From Dipteris shenzhenensis (lineage: Eukaryota; Polypodiophyta; Polypodiopsida; Gleicheniales): a DNA stretch of 64,000 nucleotides. Location: the NCBI GenBank assembly GCA_047967505.1, contig CM106541.1; one strand, given 5' to 3'. Below the pieces are notes generated by a model. That model saw only the letters and a list, made by a program, of their open reading frames with translations, had not been told where the DNA came from and made no database searches. Shown one piece after another: positions 10,450 to 21,671 of the stretch. The number at the start of each line of letters is the position of its first letter. The stretch's first letter is position 1. A program made the translations under genes and the position numbers.

Positions 10450-12918
10450 CAATGTAGGCTTCACAATGCTAGACTATGATACAAAATCTATTTCTCGTCA
10501 ACCGTTTTCTTCTAAGAAAAACCCTATTTAGGGTTTTCATCAATTGTTCTCTACCTTGTAAACATTACGTGGCAAGCTGTCATTCACTACGGACTCAATG
10601 TTAAGGTCATTTTGTATATATTTGGAGCCAAAGGTTAAATTGGAAATATACAAATTGCTATATACTTTTGGCATTTGGTTTTATTTTGAAGCTTTACATT
10701 GAATCTTATAGTGTATGCCTTTCTCCTTGGAGTAGTTAATGTGTTCTACTTGACCTGATTCTTAGTCCTATTAAGTTCAATCTTTTACAATGAGGAGAAA
10801 AATATTGTTTCCACTATTTTGCCCAGCTTGCATTCGTAGGTTCACAAAATGGCCTTGAAGAATATGGGGAGAAGGGGGAATATAGTGGAACATGATTATG
10901 TGACCATTGTGGTAGCAAGGGAGGTGAAAGAAAATATTGAAGAACAATTCAAGGGAATTCTATAAGTTGTAATGAGTTATGCTTTGAGTGAGCATATGTC
11001 TTGCATAATATGCAACCTACCCTTGGGTAGTGTCAAAGAAACTCAAAGTAGCACTCCAAATCTATCAATTGTCAAAGCTAGAATTGCTAGTTAGGCAAAA
11101 GAACATGCATAACTATGGATGTGGCATGTATGTTGTTATCCCACTATTCTAGAAATTAGAAATTCTAAGAACTACTCTTTACAATATCCTGAGTACAAAA
11201 AGTAGCAACTTTATAGATTGTAGTTTGAAGTTCATACGAGAGGCATATGCATCACCAAAAACCAAAACTTTATAAAAAAGACTCAAGAACCAATAATTGT
11301 TTCTTCTATCCTAATCCCATCTATCTATGTGACACGTTTTCTCACATCATTTAAGGCTTAACTATCCACACTGAATTTTATTGACATACTAAAAATCACT
11401 CCCATAAGTTCATTTTTAAAAAAGTCTTCAAACTGTTTGAATTACAAAACTCTCTTTACTCATCAAGATGCTTACAACCATTTCATTTTTTGGGTAGTAT
11501 TCTAATGACTTCTACTTTTTGTCCCTCACACAGTGGGATAGAAGCACGCCATACCTTGAGATTGGATTCCTTTTCCAAGAAGATACACTATGCTTGTCAT
11601 TTGTCAATGGCATTCCTCCCTCACTCTTTGGTGTGAACCGTCCACATTATAACATTTGTAGCCATGTACATTTTTGAGCAGCCTAGTTGTGTATTTTGCC
11701 CCTAAGGTTAAGCAGATTGTTTTATTGCTAGCTTTTAGAAAAATTTCAAGACAAAGCAAGACATGAATGGCCTCTTAACCTCTTGTGTATGCAACATAAA
11801 AAAAATAGAAACATTTATTTTTAGTTTTTCCCCCAAAAAATAAACTTATTGCTTTTTGGCAACTCCTCCCAACCTCTTATGTGTACAGTGACATTAAGGC
11901 TTTCTCCTTCCACTCCATAAGATCTTGCATGAATAAAAACATAAATAAGAAAAAATTCAATCAAGCTTACATATTTTTGGCTTAAGATCATTGCTAGCAA
12001 AATTCTTTATTCCTTTGCATAGGAACTAAGAATATTTTTCCATTTTAATTGAGGGAACCATATTAGGGAAAGAAGTATTTGTAATTTTGATTTATGATCA
12101 TCAACACCTTTAAACTCTTTCAAAGAACCTTTTCCACATAATTTTATGCTTGGTTGATCTATGGGCTAATTTTATCATTGTTGCGCTTACCACCATGTGT
12201 GTCCTCAACTTACCTTATTTAACCATATTTATTTAATTCTCTAGGCATCATCTTGTAGTTCAAAATTCTTAATTTATATTCATATTTATGTTGATGGGAC
12301 ACTCGATGGGCATGGTAAATTTTTCTTTAGATACAACATGTGAATACTTCCCATTACCTTTATTACAAAGCGTATCTATGAAATCATCTCGTATGATACA
12401 TCAATGTCTAGATTATCATGACAAGCATCATGAAATTTTGATCGATTTTCTTCATCATTTGGCTGTCATTTCTAGCTTCCCCCATTCACATCCATTTGTA
12501 TCAATCAACAACATGTAAGGCATAAGAATTGTCTTGAATGGCCCTTATTATCGCTAATATATAAGTCATAATGATGAAACCTTCTCTTTGGAATTTATTA
12601 GGGAATATGTCTTGTGTTGAATTGAAGTTGACTTTGTCCCATCTCATCCATCATCAAGATTGTAAGCTTCTCTTTTAAAAATAATCCTAAACCCTATACA
12701 AGGTACATGAGCTATGGACTATAATCTTACCAAATGGTGAACGCTTGTGGCTCTCATGAGCATTTTTATCGTAGAAAACTAGCAAGAAACAAGAAACATT
12801 ACCATACATTAAAATCCCACTGCAGTCAATATTATTAGTATTATTGGTGATTCATGTTCATAGTATCATTAATATGTTTTATAGTACCACCAACAATGTG
12901 AATAATATAAGCAATAAT
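10450..12918. other. AT-rich intergenic region, no gene seen
   Basis: The first few hundred bases must hold the 3' UTR of the esterase gene, but no convincing poly(A) signal stands out. A 76-codon plus-strand frame at 12288-12518 has no recognisable domain. No repeats of note were found by eye. Confidence 0.5.
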
Positions 12919-13826
12919 CATTAGGGGAGAATTGGGGTCTCCAAAGGGCCCCGAATTAGTGTTTCCTAATTTCAAGGCTTTAGAGACCGATTTAAGGTGT
13001 ACCAATGAGAGCGCTTTGAGGTGTGGGGCAATGCCATGTTGAAGTTAACAAAAGCATTTATGGGAGAGCAGGCCTCCAACCCATAGTTTATACCATGGTC
13101 TTCACTCCTAGCCCTTGATCTAATCTCCAATTCAAGGGATACATTCAAATTTATGGTAGAACACTCCCAGCCATTGGATCAAGGTGTAGATCCAATGGAC
13201 ACCATCAAAGGATAGAGGGATCAAATCTGAGCCCTTGAAAATGGCAAGGATTTAATGGATGAGATCAAAAGAGAAGGGGATTCATTTTAAGCGATCCATC
13301 TAGAAATAGATCTAAGGGTGGAAATGCAAGGAAAATGTGCTTGAATCCGGGCCATTGATCTCAAGGAGATCCAAGGGAGGAGATGCAAGAAAAAGCTGCT
13401 CAAATCCGAGACATCAATTATGCACCTAGATCTCAGCCATCGATCTAAAGTGCTCCATCTATACCCTCCAAAATGCGCCTAGATCTAGGCCCTTGATTGG
13501 AATCTTTGATCTCCACCATTAGATCTCTCCTAGATCTAATGGTCCACATCAAATGGTGACCTCTCCCTCTTTATTACACCTCCATTCTGTCGACCTTTGC
13601 CAACAAAGGTGCCTCCCACCAATTTTAGCATTCTAGACATTTGATCAATCCACCAAGCACCTCCATCCAAAGGCCAAGGCTGCCCAAATTCAAAATAAAG
13701 GTACCCATGCCTACTGAATCAATGCTATGGGGCCCTTACACCATGGGTTATCATAGTAGGTTCATTTTCGCTTATCTTAATCCATTCCTTATGAGGCCCT
13801 TTTAAGACCCCATTTCTCCCCTAATG
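12919..13826. mobile_element. MITE-like element with ~22 bp terminal inverted repeats
   Basis: The left end reads CATTAGGGGAGAATTGGGGT (from 12919). The reverse complement of the right end (up to 13826) reads CATTAGGGGAGAAATGGGGT, one mismatch, and the match continues two more bases. The ~0.9 kb between has no coding potential and is rich in internal short repeats around GATCTA/TAGATC and 'ccttgatct'. An exact target-site duplication is not evident; GCAATAAT occurs just left of the left end and again about 16 bases beyond the right end. Superfamily not assignable. Confidence 0.6.
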
Positions 13827-13929
13827 AAGATATTTATTAGCAATAATAAGATATTTATTGGCAATAAACTATCTAATTTATTGATTTATTTTTCCCAATT
13901 GCTAGTATCATGATATTACTTTCACACTC

Positions 13930-14640
13930 TGAAACCAAAAGGGGGACTCTTTCACACAAATACACCACTTAATTCAATTGGAGAAGAAGAAGAAGTAGAC
14001 TGGGTACAATCTCCCCCCCTCGATGACTAGCTCATGCATCTTCATCTAGAGTATTTATAATATTTCATAAAAGCACAAAGAGCCAAAATTATCCCTCTCT
14101 TCCAAAATAAGGGATTTGTTTTACATAGCCTCTTTGGACCCGAAATCGATTTGTGTTCTCCAAAATATATAACTTTAATTTCACAATATTAAAGAAATAC
14201 AAAACTGGCCCATGGCCATAAAAGATGCACCGTGCGGCACCTCAATTAGTACCCTCACAATAACTCCAATCGTCGCTATGAGTTCCATCACCTATCCTCA
14301 AGCCACCAATTACATTAGTTATTAACAATCAATCGAACGAATCATCGAATCAAATGATCCCAACATAACTGCGCTCAAAGTACAATAATCAAGCACAACA
14401 CCAATAACACTAGGGACATCAGTATTAACATGGAATCACCCACAATACCAACCATCTAGCATGGCAAAACACATGCTAGTTAGGCATCCCTAACTAAACC
14501 ACACAAAGCATCTACTAGGACCCCTGCCACATCTAGTGCGCTCCTATGGAATACTTTGCCATATTCATACTTGGATATAATAATAATATCCAAAGCAAGA
14601 TATACCAGAAATATAATTTCCATAACAACATCCCTTGCAA
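13930..14640 (-). repeat. Gypsy LTR (family of the 43-48 kb element), minus orientation
   Basis: Begins (left edge, LTR 3' end) with TGAAACC and matches the LTR sequences at 43243 and 47968: 'ttcacacaaat..accac..aat..attgg', 'gtacaatctcccccc', 'gagtatttat(a/g)at', 'aaaagcac', 'gagccaaaattatccctct'. This copy extends further than the other two, through 'gagttccatcac' and beyond, so it probably preserves more of U3. The exact inner end is uncertain. Confidence 0.6.
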
Positions 14641-16295
14641 CTGACCATTGCGTGCTTGATTATAGGAACTAATGAGGTTTGGAAAAGTTTGAAAGAACCG
14701 CTCGGCATACACTAATCATAATCTCTATTATGATTCTTAAATTTGAGCAAATATATGGTATAGACATTTCCTTTTCGGGTGTAGATTTGTTGATGATCAA
14801 TAATGCATTTAGGTTCTAATATTTCTTCTTCATCAACAATCAATGGTGCCTCTTCATAAATAGGATGTATTTAAGGTAGAGGTCCTTTGAATGTCTTTAA
14901 GAGGCTCATATGATATGAAAAGCATTATATATTTTCCAATTATCTAGTAATTCAAGACTATATGGTAGATCATTGATTTTCTGAATCGCCTTGAAAGGTC
15001 CATAAAAACGTGGGGACATTTTGATTACTGGCCATTTATCAATGCTCTTTAATCTTCTTTTCTCAATCCATAGAAGTACATAATCACCTTCTTTAAAAAG
15101 CATGTGTTTTTGTTTCTTATTAGCTTCTTTTGCGTACTTCTCTTGACCTATTTCAATGGCTTCTCTAACCTCTTTGAGAATATTTTGATAGTTCTAGATA
15201 AATGCATCTACTACTTCAACTTTATGGGTCAATCATGTGATAGGTATAGGTAAAAATTCCCCATAGATGATCTCAAAGGGTGCTCTTCCAGTTGCAAAAT
15301 GAGCAATATTATTGTAAGCAAATCGTAAGAGGTGAAGATATTTGTCCCAAGTCTTTGGTTGACTTCCCGCATAAGCTCTTAACATGTGTAGAACAATACT
15401 ATTTGTGACTTTAGTATGCCCATTGGATTCTGAACGAAAAGCTGAGGAGAAATCTAACTTAGTGCCTAGATTATGAAATAATAAAGTCCAAAAATTAATA
15501 CAAAACTTCGAGTCTCGATCAGAAACTATGATCTTTAGCAAGCCATGATGGACAAATATACTCCAAAGATATGCTTGATGAATATATGTGCAGCTTGCTG
15601 AGCTATTAAATTCTTTTTGCATGGGATAAAATAGGCTTGATTTTACTAAAGTGATCCACTATCATCAATATCATATCATTTTGATTTTCCATAGTAGGAA
15701 AACCTCTTATGAAATCCATAAATATTTGTTCCCAGGATTGCATAGGAATAGGCAAAGGCATTAGCAATCCAGGAGTCTTTCCCATATAACTCTTGATATT
15801 CTGACAAGTGATGCATTTGATGATGAGAACTTAGCCACATCTTTTCTTATAGTAGGCCAATGAAATTCTCTTGCTATCAATTCTAAATTGGAATTCACTC
15901 CCCTATGTCCCATATATGGTGGTTGGTGCATTTCTTCCATTACAATTTGTCTAAAGGGTCGAATGATGCATAATTTCTTTTGATAAAAAATGTATCCATC
16001 ATTGCATGAATATTCCAACATAGGATTCCAATTATTATTCTCTAATTTGTTCCATATATCAAAAAAGTCTAGATTCTCTTGGTAAGAATTATTCATACCT
16101 TTGAAAGGATGGTTCTCTACAACAATGATGTGATTAATACTTGGCTTTCTATTGAGAGCATCAACAACTACATTCTCTTTACCGGGTTGATACTAAATCA
16201 TGGTCTGAAAACTTTGTATAAATGATGCCCATTTGATGTGCCTATCGGATATTAGTGGTTGAGTCAATAAGTGCTTGATACTTTATTGATAGGTT
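14641..16295 (-). pseudogene. Gypsy pol remnant: integrase and end of RNase H
   Basis: Minus-strand pieces in several frames match the 43-48 kb element. They comprise the integrase C-terminal part (about 15103-14906, KRRLKSIDKWPVIKMSPRFY), the integrase core (about 15622-15233, VSDRDSKFCINFW), the zinc-binding head (about 16096-15780, HRGVNSNLELIAREFHWPT) and, near 16200-16290, the end of RNase H. Frameshifts and stops separate them. The element is cut at about 16295, where the sequence changes abruptly into an unrelated transposase-like frame on the other strand. Protease, RT and gag are missing. Confidence 0.7.
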
Positions 16296-17422
16296 TTGAT
16301 AAGAGGGCATACACATGAGGATATCGATCAGGTTTTTAGCACAGTCTCAAGGGAGCTTAAATGCAAGGATGTGGAGACAATAGATGACTTAGTAAGAAGA
16401 TGTGGCAGGCAAGTTGGTGGACGTAAGGAAAGTACAGTATGTGAGAGGCTCGAAAGAATGTATGATTGGAAGAGCTTCATTCTACCTTTCATACAAACGG
16501 GTGGTGATGCATTGACAGGTCGTACCAATCCACACTACTTTCGTTTTTTTTTTAAAGATGAAAAACCTGTAATGCAATGGCAACAGTATTCTCATGATAC
16601 AAAATGGGAACCTGAAGAACCTTACAATCTCTTAACTTCAATTCCCAGCAAGGAAAGGTATCCAACATGGGCTCATATACAAGAATTCAATGAGAGGTCT
16701 AACTGTGAAATAGAAGGATTAAAAGCATTTATTACATACAAAGAGGAAATGCTCCGGAGATATCCTGATTCGAAGCCTACTTGGAGAGAACACACTACCA
16801 CTGTAATTAACAAGACATGAAATTTAATAAAGGACCTTGAGAGAATGCGAGGCTCAAAGGATGTCAAGGAAGAATGCAATATGTTTTGGCCAAATGTTCA
16901 TAACGGTTTGCGCCCACAGCTCCAGTCTTTGAAAATGAATTTGTATCATTACTCCCACATCCATATTGTGGACCGAAGAAGAGAGAGTTTATGCCACAAG
17001 TAGATATAGAGGTCGATTGTTTTGTTGTGGTTCGGCCATCGGATGATGAATATGAGAATGTAAAGTTTTGGGTTGCAAAAGTAGTTGATGTGCAAAGAGA
17101 TGACCAAGGGAGAGCTACAACATTTATAGCGATATGGTATGAGCCAAAGGGCAAGAAGGAGAATATGGATAACAACACATTGTATACTAATTGTATAATG
17201 AAGGAGTGGGTCCCAAATGATAAAGCAGTCTCTCAAGTTTCGACGAAGACAATCATAGTGTCCTGGCATTCAAGGGCAAAGAAATCAAAGAAGCACATGG
17301 GATATGAGGTAGAAGGAAAAATAAAAATACCACAGCAAACTATTTTGCATATACACGAATTTTTAAGGATGCTCGCCATGGAGGAAGTAGAAGGAGATAG
17401 CGCAAATGAAGAATGTCCATGA
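16296..17422 (+). pseudogene. DUF7869-type transposase-like gene, C-terminal half, broken
   Basis: The first frame (16296-16820) starts RGHTHEDIDQVFSTVSREL, the signature GHTHEDID block of the DUF7869 family, which is spread by transposons in many eukaryotes. After a TGA at 16818-16820 the same frame continues (KDLERMRGSKDVKEECNMFW), and near 16910-16925 the coding sense shifts frame into PVFENEFVSLLPHPYCGPKK. It then runs to TGA at 17422 with DCFVVVRP..., FWVAKVVDVQRD and FIAIWYEPKGKK, resembling a small BAH/chromo-like beta domain at the C-terminus. So at least one stop and one frameshift disable it, and the N-terminal half is absent, replaced by Gypsy sequence on the left. Its missing parts resemble the minus-strand pseudogene at 25.7-27.5 kb, which may be another copy. 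Confidence 0.6.
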
Positions 17423-17537
17423 TTAAAGCTTTATATTGAAGTCCATTGAAGGATTTTATTTGGGTACTAGGCAAGAAGCCAATCCAAGACAATTATAATC
17501 AGAGTCATCACCTCCTATTCAAATGAGAGTCAAAATA

Positions 17538-17948
17538 TGCACTGGATGTCATCCAAGGGTACCTGCTTGCCAAGACAATAGGGAGTTAATGCAGATGGCA
17601 CCTGGCAAGGGACTATCACATTGAGCAATAAGACAATAGGGAGTCAATGCACCCAAGGGGCAAGTCTTGGCAAGACAACTTGTGGGAGTTAATGCAGATG
17701 GCACCTGTATATTTTGCACTGGATGTCACCCAAGGGTCAAGGCTTGGCAAGACAATAGGGAGTTAATGCAGATGGCACCTGGCAAGGGACTATCGCATTG
17801 AGCAATAAGATAATGGGGAGTCAATGCACCCAAGGTGCAAGGCTTGGCAAGATAAGTGGGAGTCAAATTATGCAGATGGCACCTAGCAAGGGACTGTCGT
17901 GACATTGAGCAATAAGACAATAGGGAGTCAAATTATGCAGATGGCACG
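17538..17948 (+). repeat. Tandem repeat, ~177 bp unit, about 2.3 copies
   Basis: TGCACTGGATGTCA(T/C)CCAAGGGT begins at 17538 and again at 17715. Within each unit, sub-blocks such as 'gggagt(t/c)aatgca', 'gatggcacct', 'ggcaagggactatc' and 'attgagcaataaga(c/t)aat' recur, giving a nested half-unit structure. No coding potential. Confidence 0.8.
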
Positions 17949-18389
17949 AATTGAGGCTCTTTAAGAGCAACAATTTAAATTGTAAACATATCTATAGCAT
18001 TTTGGATATAAAGACTCTAGCTGAGAGCAACGTCTCTCAATGTAATCATATAATAATAGCTATAATTGCTATTATACCTCTTTGGTTCAATACAAAACTT
18101 GGGTCTTATGGCATCATGTCTTTTTTCTATTTATTAAAAGTTTAAAAAATTTTGTGCATATTGCGAGTGACAATGTTATTTTCATGAAATATTTAAGTCT
18201 CCTTTCATGGATTTATAAATTTATCACGTCAAAGAAAAACGTCAAGGAAAAATATTAAAAATAATTAAATTAACAAATAACTTAGATATAGCTACAATTT
18301 CTAATATAGGATTATTTTAAATTTTTGCATGTTGGTGCAAAAGTATAGATTGAAAAACCCATATTTTTATATAAATATGATAGTGCCAC
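17949..18389. other. AT-rich spacer, nothing recognised
   Basis: Very AT-rich, with no domain-bearing frame, no RNA gene and no clear repeat. Confidence 0.5.
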
Positions 18390-18488
18390 AAAGTGAACTT
18401 TTGATTTGGGAAGAATATTTTCAGAAAGTGAAATTTTGATTTGGGAAGGATATTTTCACAAAGTAAAGTTTTCATTTGGGAAGGATTT
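18390..18488 (+). repeat. 35 bp tandem repeat, ~2.8 copies
   Basis: The unit AAAGTGAA(C/A)TTTTGATTTGGGAAG(A/G)ATATTTTCA(G/C) is repeated at 18390, 18425 and 18460, with a few substitutions in the third copy. Confidence 0.8.
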
Positions 18489-19150
18489 TTGGGCTTCGTC
18501 CAAAAACAACACAAAAAGTCCAAAATTAATGAAATAGGTGTTCATTGTATATGATAGCGCTCTGGTCCTTTGGCAATGCAATGTTGGACTCATGGAGAAA
18601 GGCCCACGAGGCTTCCTGTGCACGGCTGGGAACTAGAGTTAATAGAGACGGCTTTTTGAAGGGTGATATAGTCTAGAGGGCATGAAGAGGTGCAATTAAT
18701 AGCAGAGGTGGCATGGAGTAATTCTTTCTTCTTCTTCTTCTTCTTTTGGCTTACCCTATGTGGGTAGCCTAAGCATCCCTTTGATTTGGGGAAAGCAAAA
18801 ATTCCTATTTTCTGAAAAAAATTTTAGTTTTTTATGATTGGAGCATGCGTTCAACCATGATTGATGGAGAGGTCTTTGTGTTAAATGGAGCGGCATTTTT
18901 TTGTCTTCATCTCTCTCAAGAATTTTGTTATTTTTAGAGGAGGATATTCGAATTAATTACATGCTTACACCACTGCCGAGCATTACCTTCTGCATGGAAG
19001 GCCTCTGATGTATAATTGAAACATGAAAACTGTTTCGTGCCCATTAAGTTGGAGCCTCATTATTGAATTCTCATTTTCTTACCTATAAATGTTGCGATGC
19101 AATCACGTTCATACTCCTGTGCTTTGTGTAGCGTGTTTGGAGTTTATTCG
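18489..19150. other. Spacer with a CTT microsatellite
   Basis: A (CTT)n run lies at about 18727-18747. No gene is recognised. The sequence just upstream of 19151 is less AT-rich and could be promoter or 5' UTR of the weak gene candidate that follows. Confidence 0.4.
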
Positions 19151-19920
19151 ATGGAAGCCTCCGATACAGACTCTGGGGCGTTCGTGAAAGGTCTCCAGCG
19201 CTGAACTATTTTTCCCTTCTGTTCGAAACGTCTTTCCTTATTTTCTTCTTCATACCTTTTTTGTTCGTTGACACTAATGTTGGTTTGCATTTGATTGCAG
19301 GGCTTGCAAAGGTTTGCCGTGAGGCAATTCCTCCACGTCTCTGTAGTCCTGTGCCTGCTGAACGACCAGCATGCTGTTGGAGATAATCCGGAGGAGCCAA
19401 CGATGCACCCAAAGGTGTAAGCGTTGAACGAAAGCGTGACTAATTTTGTTTTTCATCCGCGATGAGCATTCTTACAGCAACCTTTACATTCATTCGTTTT
19501 GTTTGTTACTGGCTTCCTTTTTTTTATAGACATTTCACCTTCTCCCTCTCCTCTACCAAGATTCGCTGCCACCTCTGCTCTCTTTGGCTCTGCCCTGTCT
19601 GGTTCAACCACCTCTGCTCTCCTGGTCTTGTCCCAAGCTTCAACGGTTCGGGCTGTCTCTGGTCTTCACGCCAACCTTTGATAGTTTGGGAGGCCTCTGC
19701 TGCATTCAATACATTTAACTTTTTTCCCTTTTAAAAATTGTGTAGTTATTGGAGTTGTGTACGCTTGTTTGTAGAAAAGTCCTCCCCACCTATTCCAAGG
19801 TCAAGCCCAATGTTGGTTGGCACTCCAAGTAGACCTCCCAAAGAGAATCTTCTAAAAAATTTGCCAGTCAAGAAACCTCCACAACGTCCTTTGAAAAATT
19901 CTTTCCAAGAAGTGGTGTAA
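19151..19920 (+). other. Weak candidate for a small spliced gene, unrecognised
   Basis: An ATG at 19151 opens a short frame (EASDTDSGAFVKGLQR, then stop). A 114-base segment, 19301-19414, is flanked by a good acceptor (TTGATTGCAG) and a GTGTAAG donor. It is open in one frame for 38 codons, starting GLQRFAVRQFLHVSVVLCLL. A further open segment follows to a TAA at 19918-19920, ending with a proline- and lysine-rich stretch (PPQRPLKNSFQEVV). I recognise none of these and cannot join them confidently: the exon-1 donor is not clear. It may be a decayed gene or chance. Confidence 0.2.
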
Positions 19921-20160
19921 GAAGCCTATGCTCAAGGTAATAGATTAGATGTTTTTTTATTATCTTCTTTTGTCATTTGTATCCCAATGAAGAGACTAAT
20001 AATTTGCGAGAGCCCAAAGTGTGTGCACTTTAGATCCACCATAACCTGTGAAGTGCAATGTAAAAGGGAGGTAGCAAGCTAAGGGTGTCCACTTTCGGAC
20101 CACTCGCGGGGGAGCATGACACCCCCCGGGTGAAAATACAAAGGTTTTGCTTCGGTGTTC

Positions 20161-21336
20161 AATACCTCGATCAAGGTATTGTGTCTAATGAAATTGGCAC
20201 ACATGGACAACCGAAGTGAGCCTATACCTAGATCGAGGTCTTGCAATTTAAACAACCAAACCAAGCCTATATCTCGAACGTGGTGTTGTGGCACCATCAC
20301 AATACCTCAATCGAGGTATCGTGGCACGTCCACACATGGTTGTTAAGACACTCGTGTCTTATGATAAGACACTTAAGACACATGTCTTACCTTAAGACAC
20401 CTTTAGACACACTCGTGTTTTTTTTTTTTTTGGGTGGGTGGGGAGTAATAACACACATTGAGTTTGACTTAGCCATGCCATCATTGATGGTGACTTTGGA
20501 TCTAGCAGTGGCAGTGACCTTATAAATTCAGATTAGGATGAATCTTCAGAGATTTGAGTCTTGAGAGTCGAAAGCTTCCTTTCAATTATATGTATCGAGA
20601 TGCAGTTTTCATTCATGTCACATGTGACAAGATTCAATTATCAGTTTAAACCTTTAAGTACTCAAAACTTGCGAGCTCTTTAGCCATAACTCATAACTTT
20701 AACTTTTAAGACTTGAGTGACAAGTCTTGACGCTTAACTACATTGTACAAGTGCATTGTTTCTTCTTGCATTATTTAAGTGTAGCTTATTGTACTTCTAG
20801 AATCTAGCAGCTAGCTATGCTAGCAAGTTGTACATTTGTATACTTATACATATATCAAATAAATATTTGTTATTATAACCACAATGGCGTGTCTAACGTG
20901 TCTTATCTTTAAGATACTTTAGACACTCGTGTCTGAAGCGTGTCTAACGTGTCATGTCTTAACATGGCTTACAACCATGTGTCCACATACCCTGATCATG
21001 GTATGCAGGACTAATGACATGGAGGCGTGGCAAATACCACGATCGAGGTATGTGGCATCCAACATGGTATTCAACGTAGTGTGCTGGCAGCTGACATACC
21101 ACGATCGAGGTCTAACACGGTCGCATGGCAAATACCACAATCATGGTTTTCAGCATCCTACGTGGCCAGTGGCTTGACTTGACATGGAAGGATTTCCTTA
21201 CATGGAGAAATATCAAGGATTATACGTGGCAAAAATACCACGATCGTGGTATTGCATGTGGACAACCACGTATGCATGTTTAGACTTAATATGCATGGCA
21301 TGATATGTTCATGTGAAATGTACCACGATCGTGGTA
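20161..21336. repeat. Array of ~10 dyad-symmetric boxes (consensus TACCACGATCGTGGTA)
   Basis: Perfect palindromes are AATACCACGATCGTGGTATT at 21234-21253 and TACCACGATCGTGGTA at 21321-21336. Near-palindromic relatives are at 20161-20180, about 20223-20240, about 20273-20290, 20301-20320, 20986-21005, 21034-21051, 21095-21112 and about 21131-21150. The outer ATACC/GGTAT arms and the central GATC are kept while two or three inner bases vary, sometimes on one arm only. Spacing is irregular (about 30-105 bases) except for a ~0.67 kb gap occupied by a different repeat block. Flanking words such as GTGGCA and ACATGG also recur. The array ends 21 bases before a TATA box. Confidence 0.8.
20325..20990. 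mobile_element. Inserted block bordered by inverted arms and GACAC..GTGTC motifs
   Basis: The left border reads ACACATGGTTGTTAAGACAC (about 20332-20351). The right border, reverse-complemented, gives ACACATGGTTGTAAG...TTAAGACATGACAC (about 20987-20950). Next to each border are short runs of alternating GACAC and GTGTC words (20348-20420 and 20890-20960). The middle holds a poly-T run at about 20419-20431 and no gene. It looks like a foldback or MITE-like unit sitting inside the palindrome array, or the centre of one large inverted structure. Confidence 0.4.
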
Positions 21337-21357
21337 TTGTGAAACCCTAAATTTTCT

Positions 21358-21365
21358 TATATAAA
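21358..21365 (+). promoter_or_regulatory. TATA box candidate (TATATAAA)
   Basis: TATATAAA lies 21 bases after the last dyad box (21321-21336) and about 100 bases before an ATG that leads into a canonical splice donor. Position and spacing fit a core promoter on the plus strand. No transcript evidence is available from sequence alone. Confidence 0.4.
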
Positions 21366-21462
21366 GTCGAGCCCCTCATTGTTGAAACCTCGATCGAGCT
21401 CCTCCTCAATCGAAATCGATAAAATTTTTGGAGCGACGGAATTACTGAAGCGACGAAGATCG

Positions 21463-21485
21463 ATGGACGGAGCGAGAGTTTCCAG
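21463..21485 (+). other. Possible short first coding exon
   Basis: ATG at 21463 is followed by seven codons (DGARVS plus a split codon) and the donor CCAG|GTAAGA at 21485/21486. The purine-rich leader upstream is less AT-rich than the surroundings. What follows would be an AT-rich intron containing a tandem array (21672-22340). I could not identify a convincing second exon, so this may be the 5' end of a gene, of a noncoding transcript, or of a transposon. Confidence 0.25.
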
Positions 21486-21671
21486 GTAAGATTTTTTTAA
21501 GTGTAGCATTTTTTTTAATAGAAATTTTATTTAAATTTTAGTTTAGAGAAAAATATAATTTAATTATAAAATATTTAAAAAAAAATTAATTGCATTTTAA
21601 AGTTTTTTAATATTATTTTCTAAATCACTGAAGCTTTTATTTAAATGTCAAAATGTATATATTTTATTTTT

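Noticed and set aside
20161-21336. CRISPR array or tRNA/hairpin gene cluster suggested by the palindromes
   Set aside because: Box spacing is irregular, intervening sequences share words with each other, and none has tRNA box A/B features.
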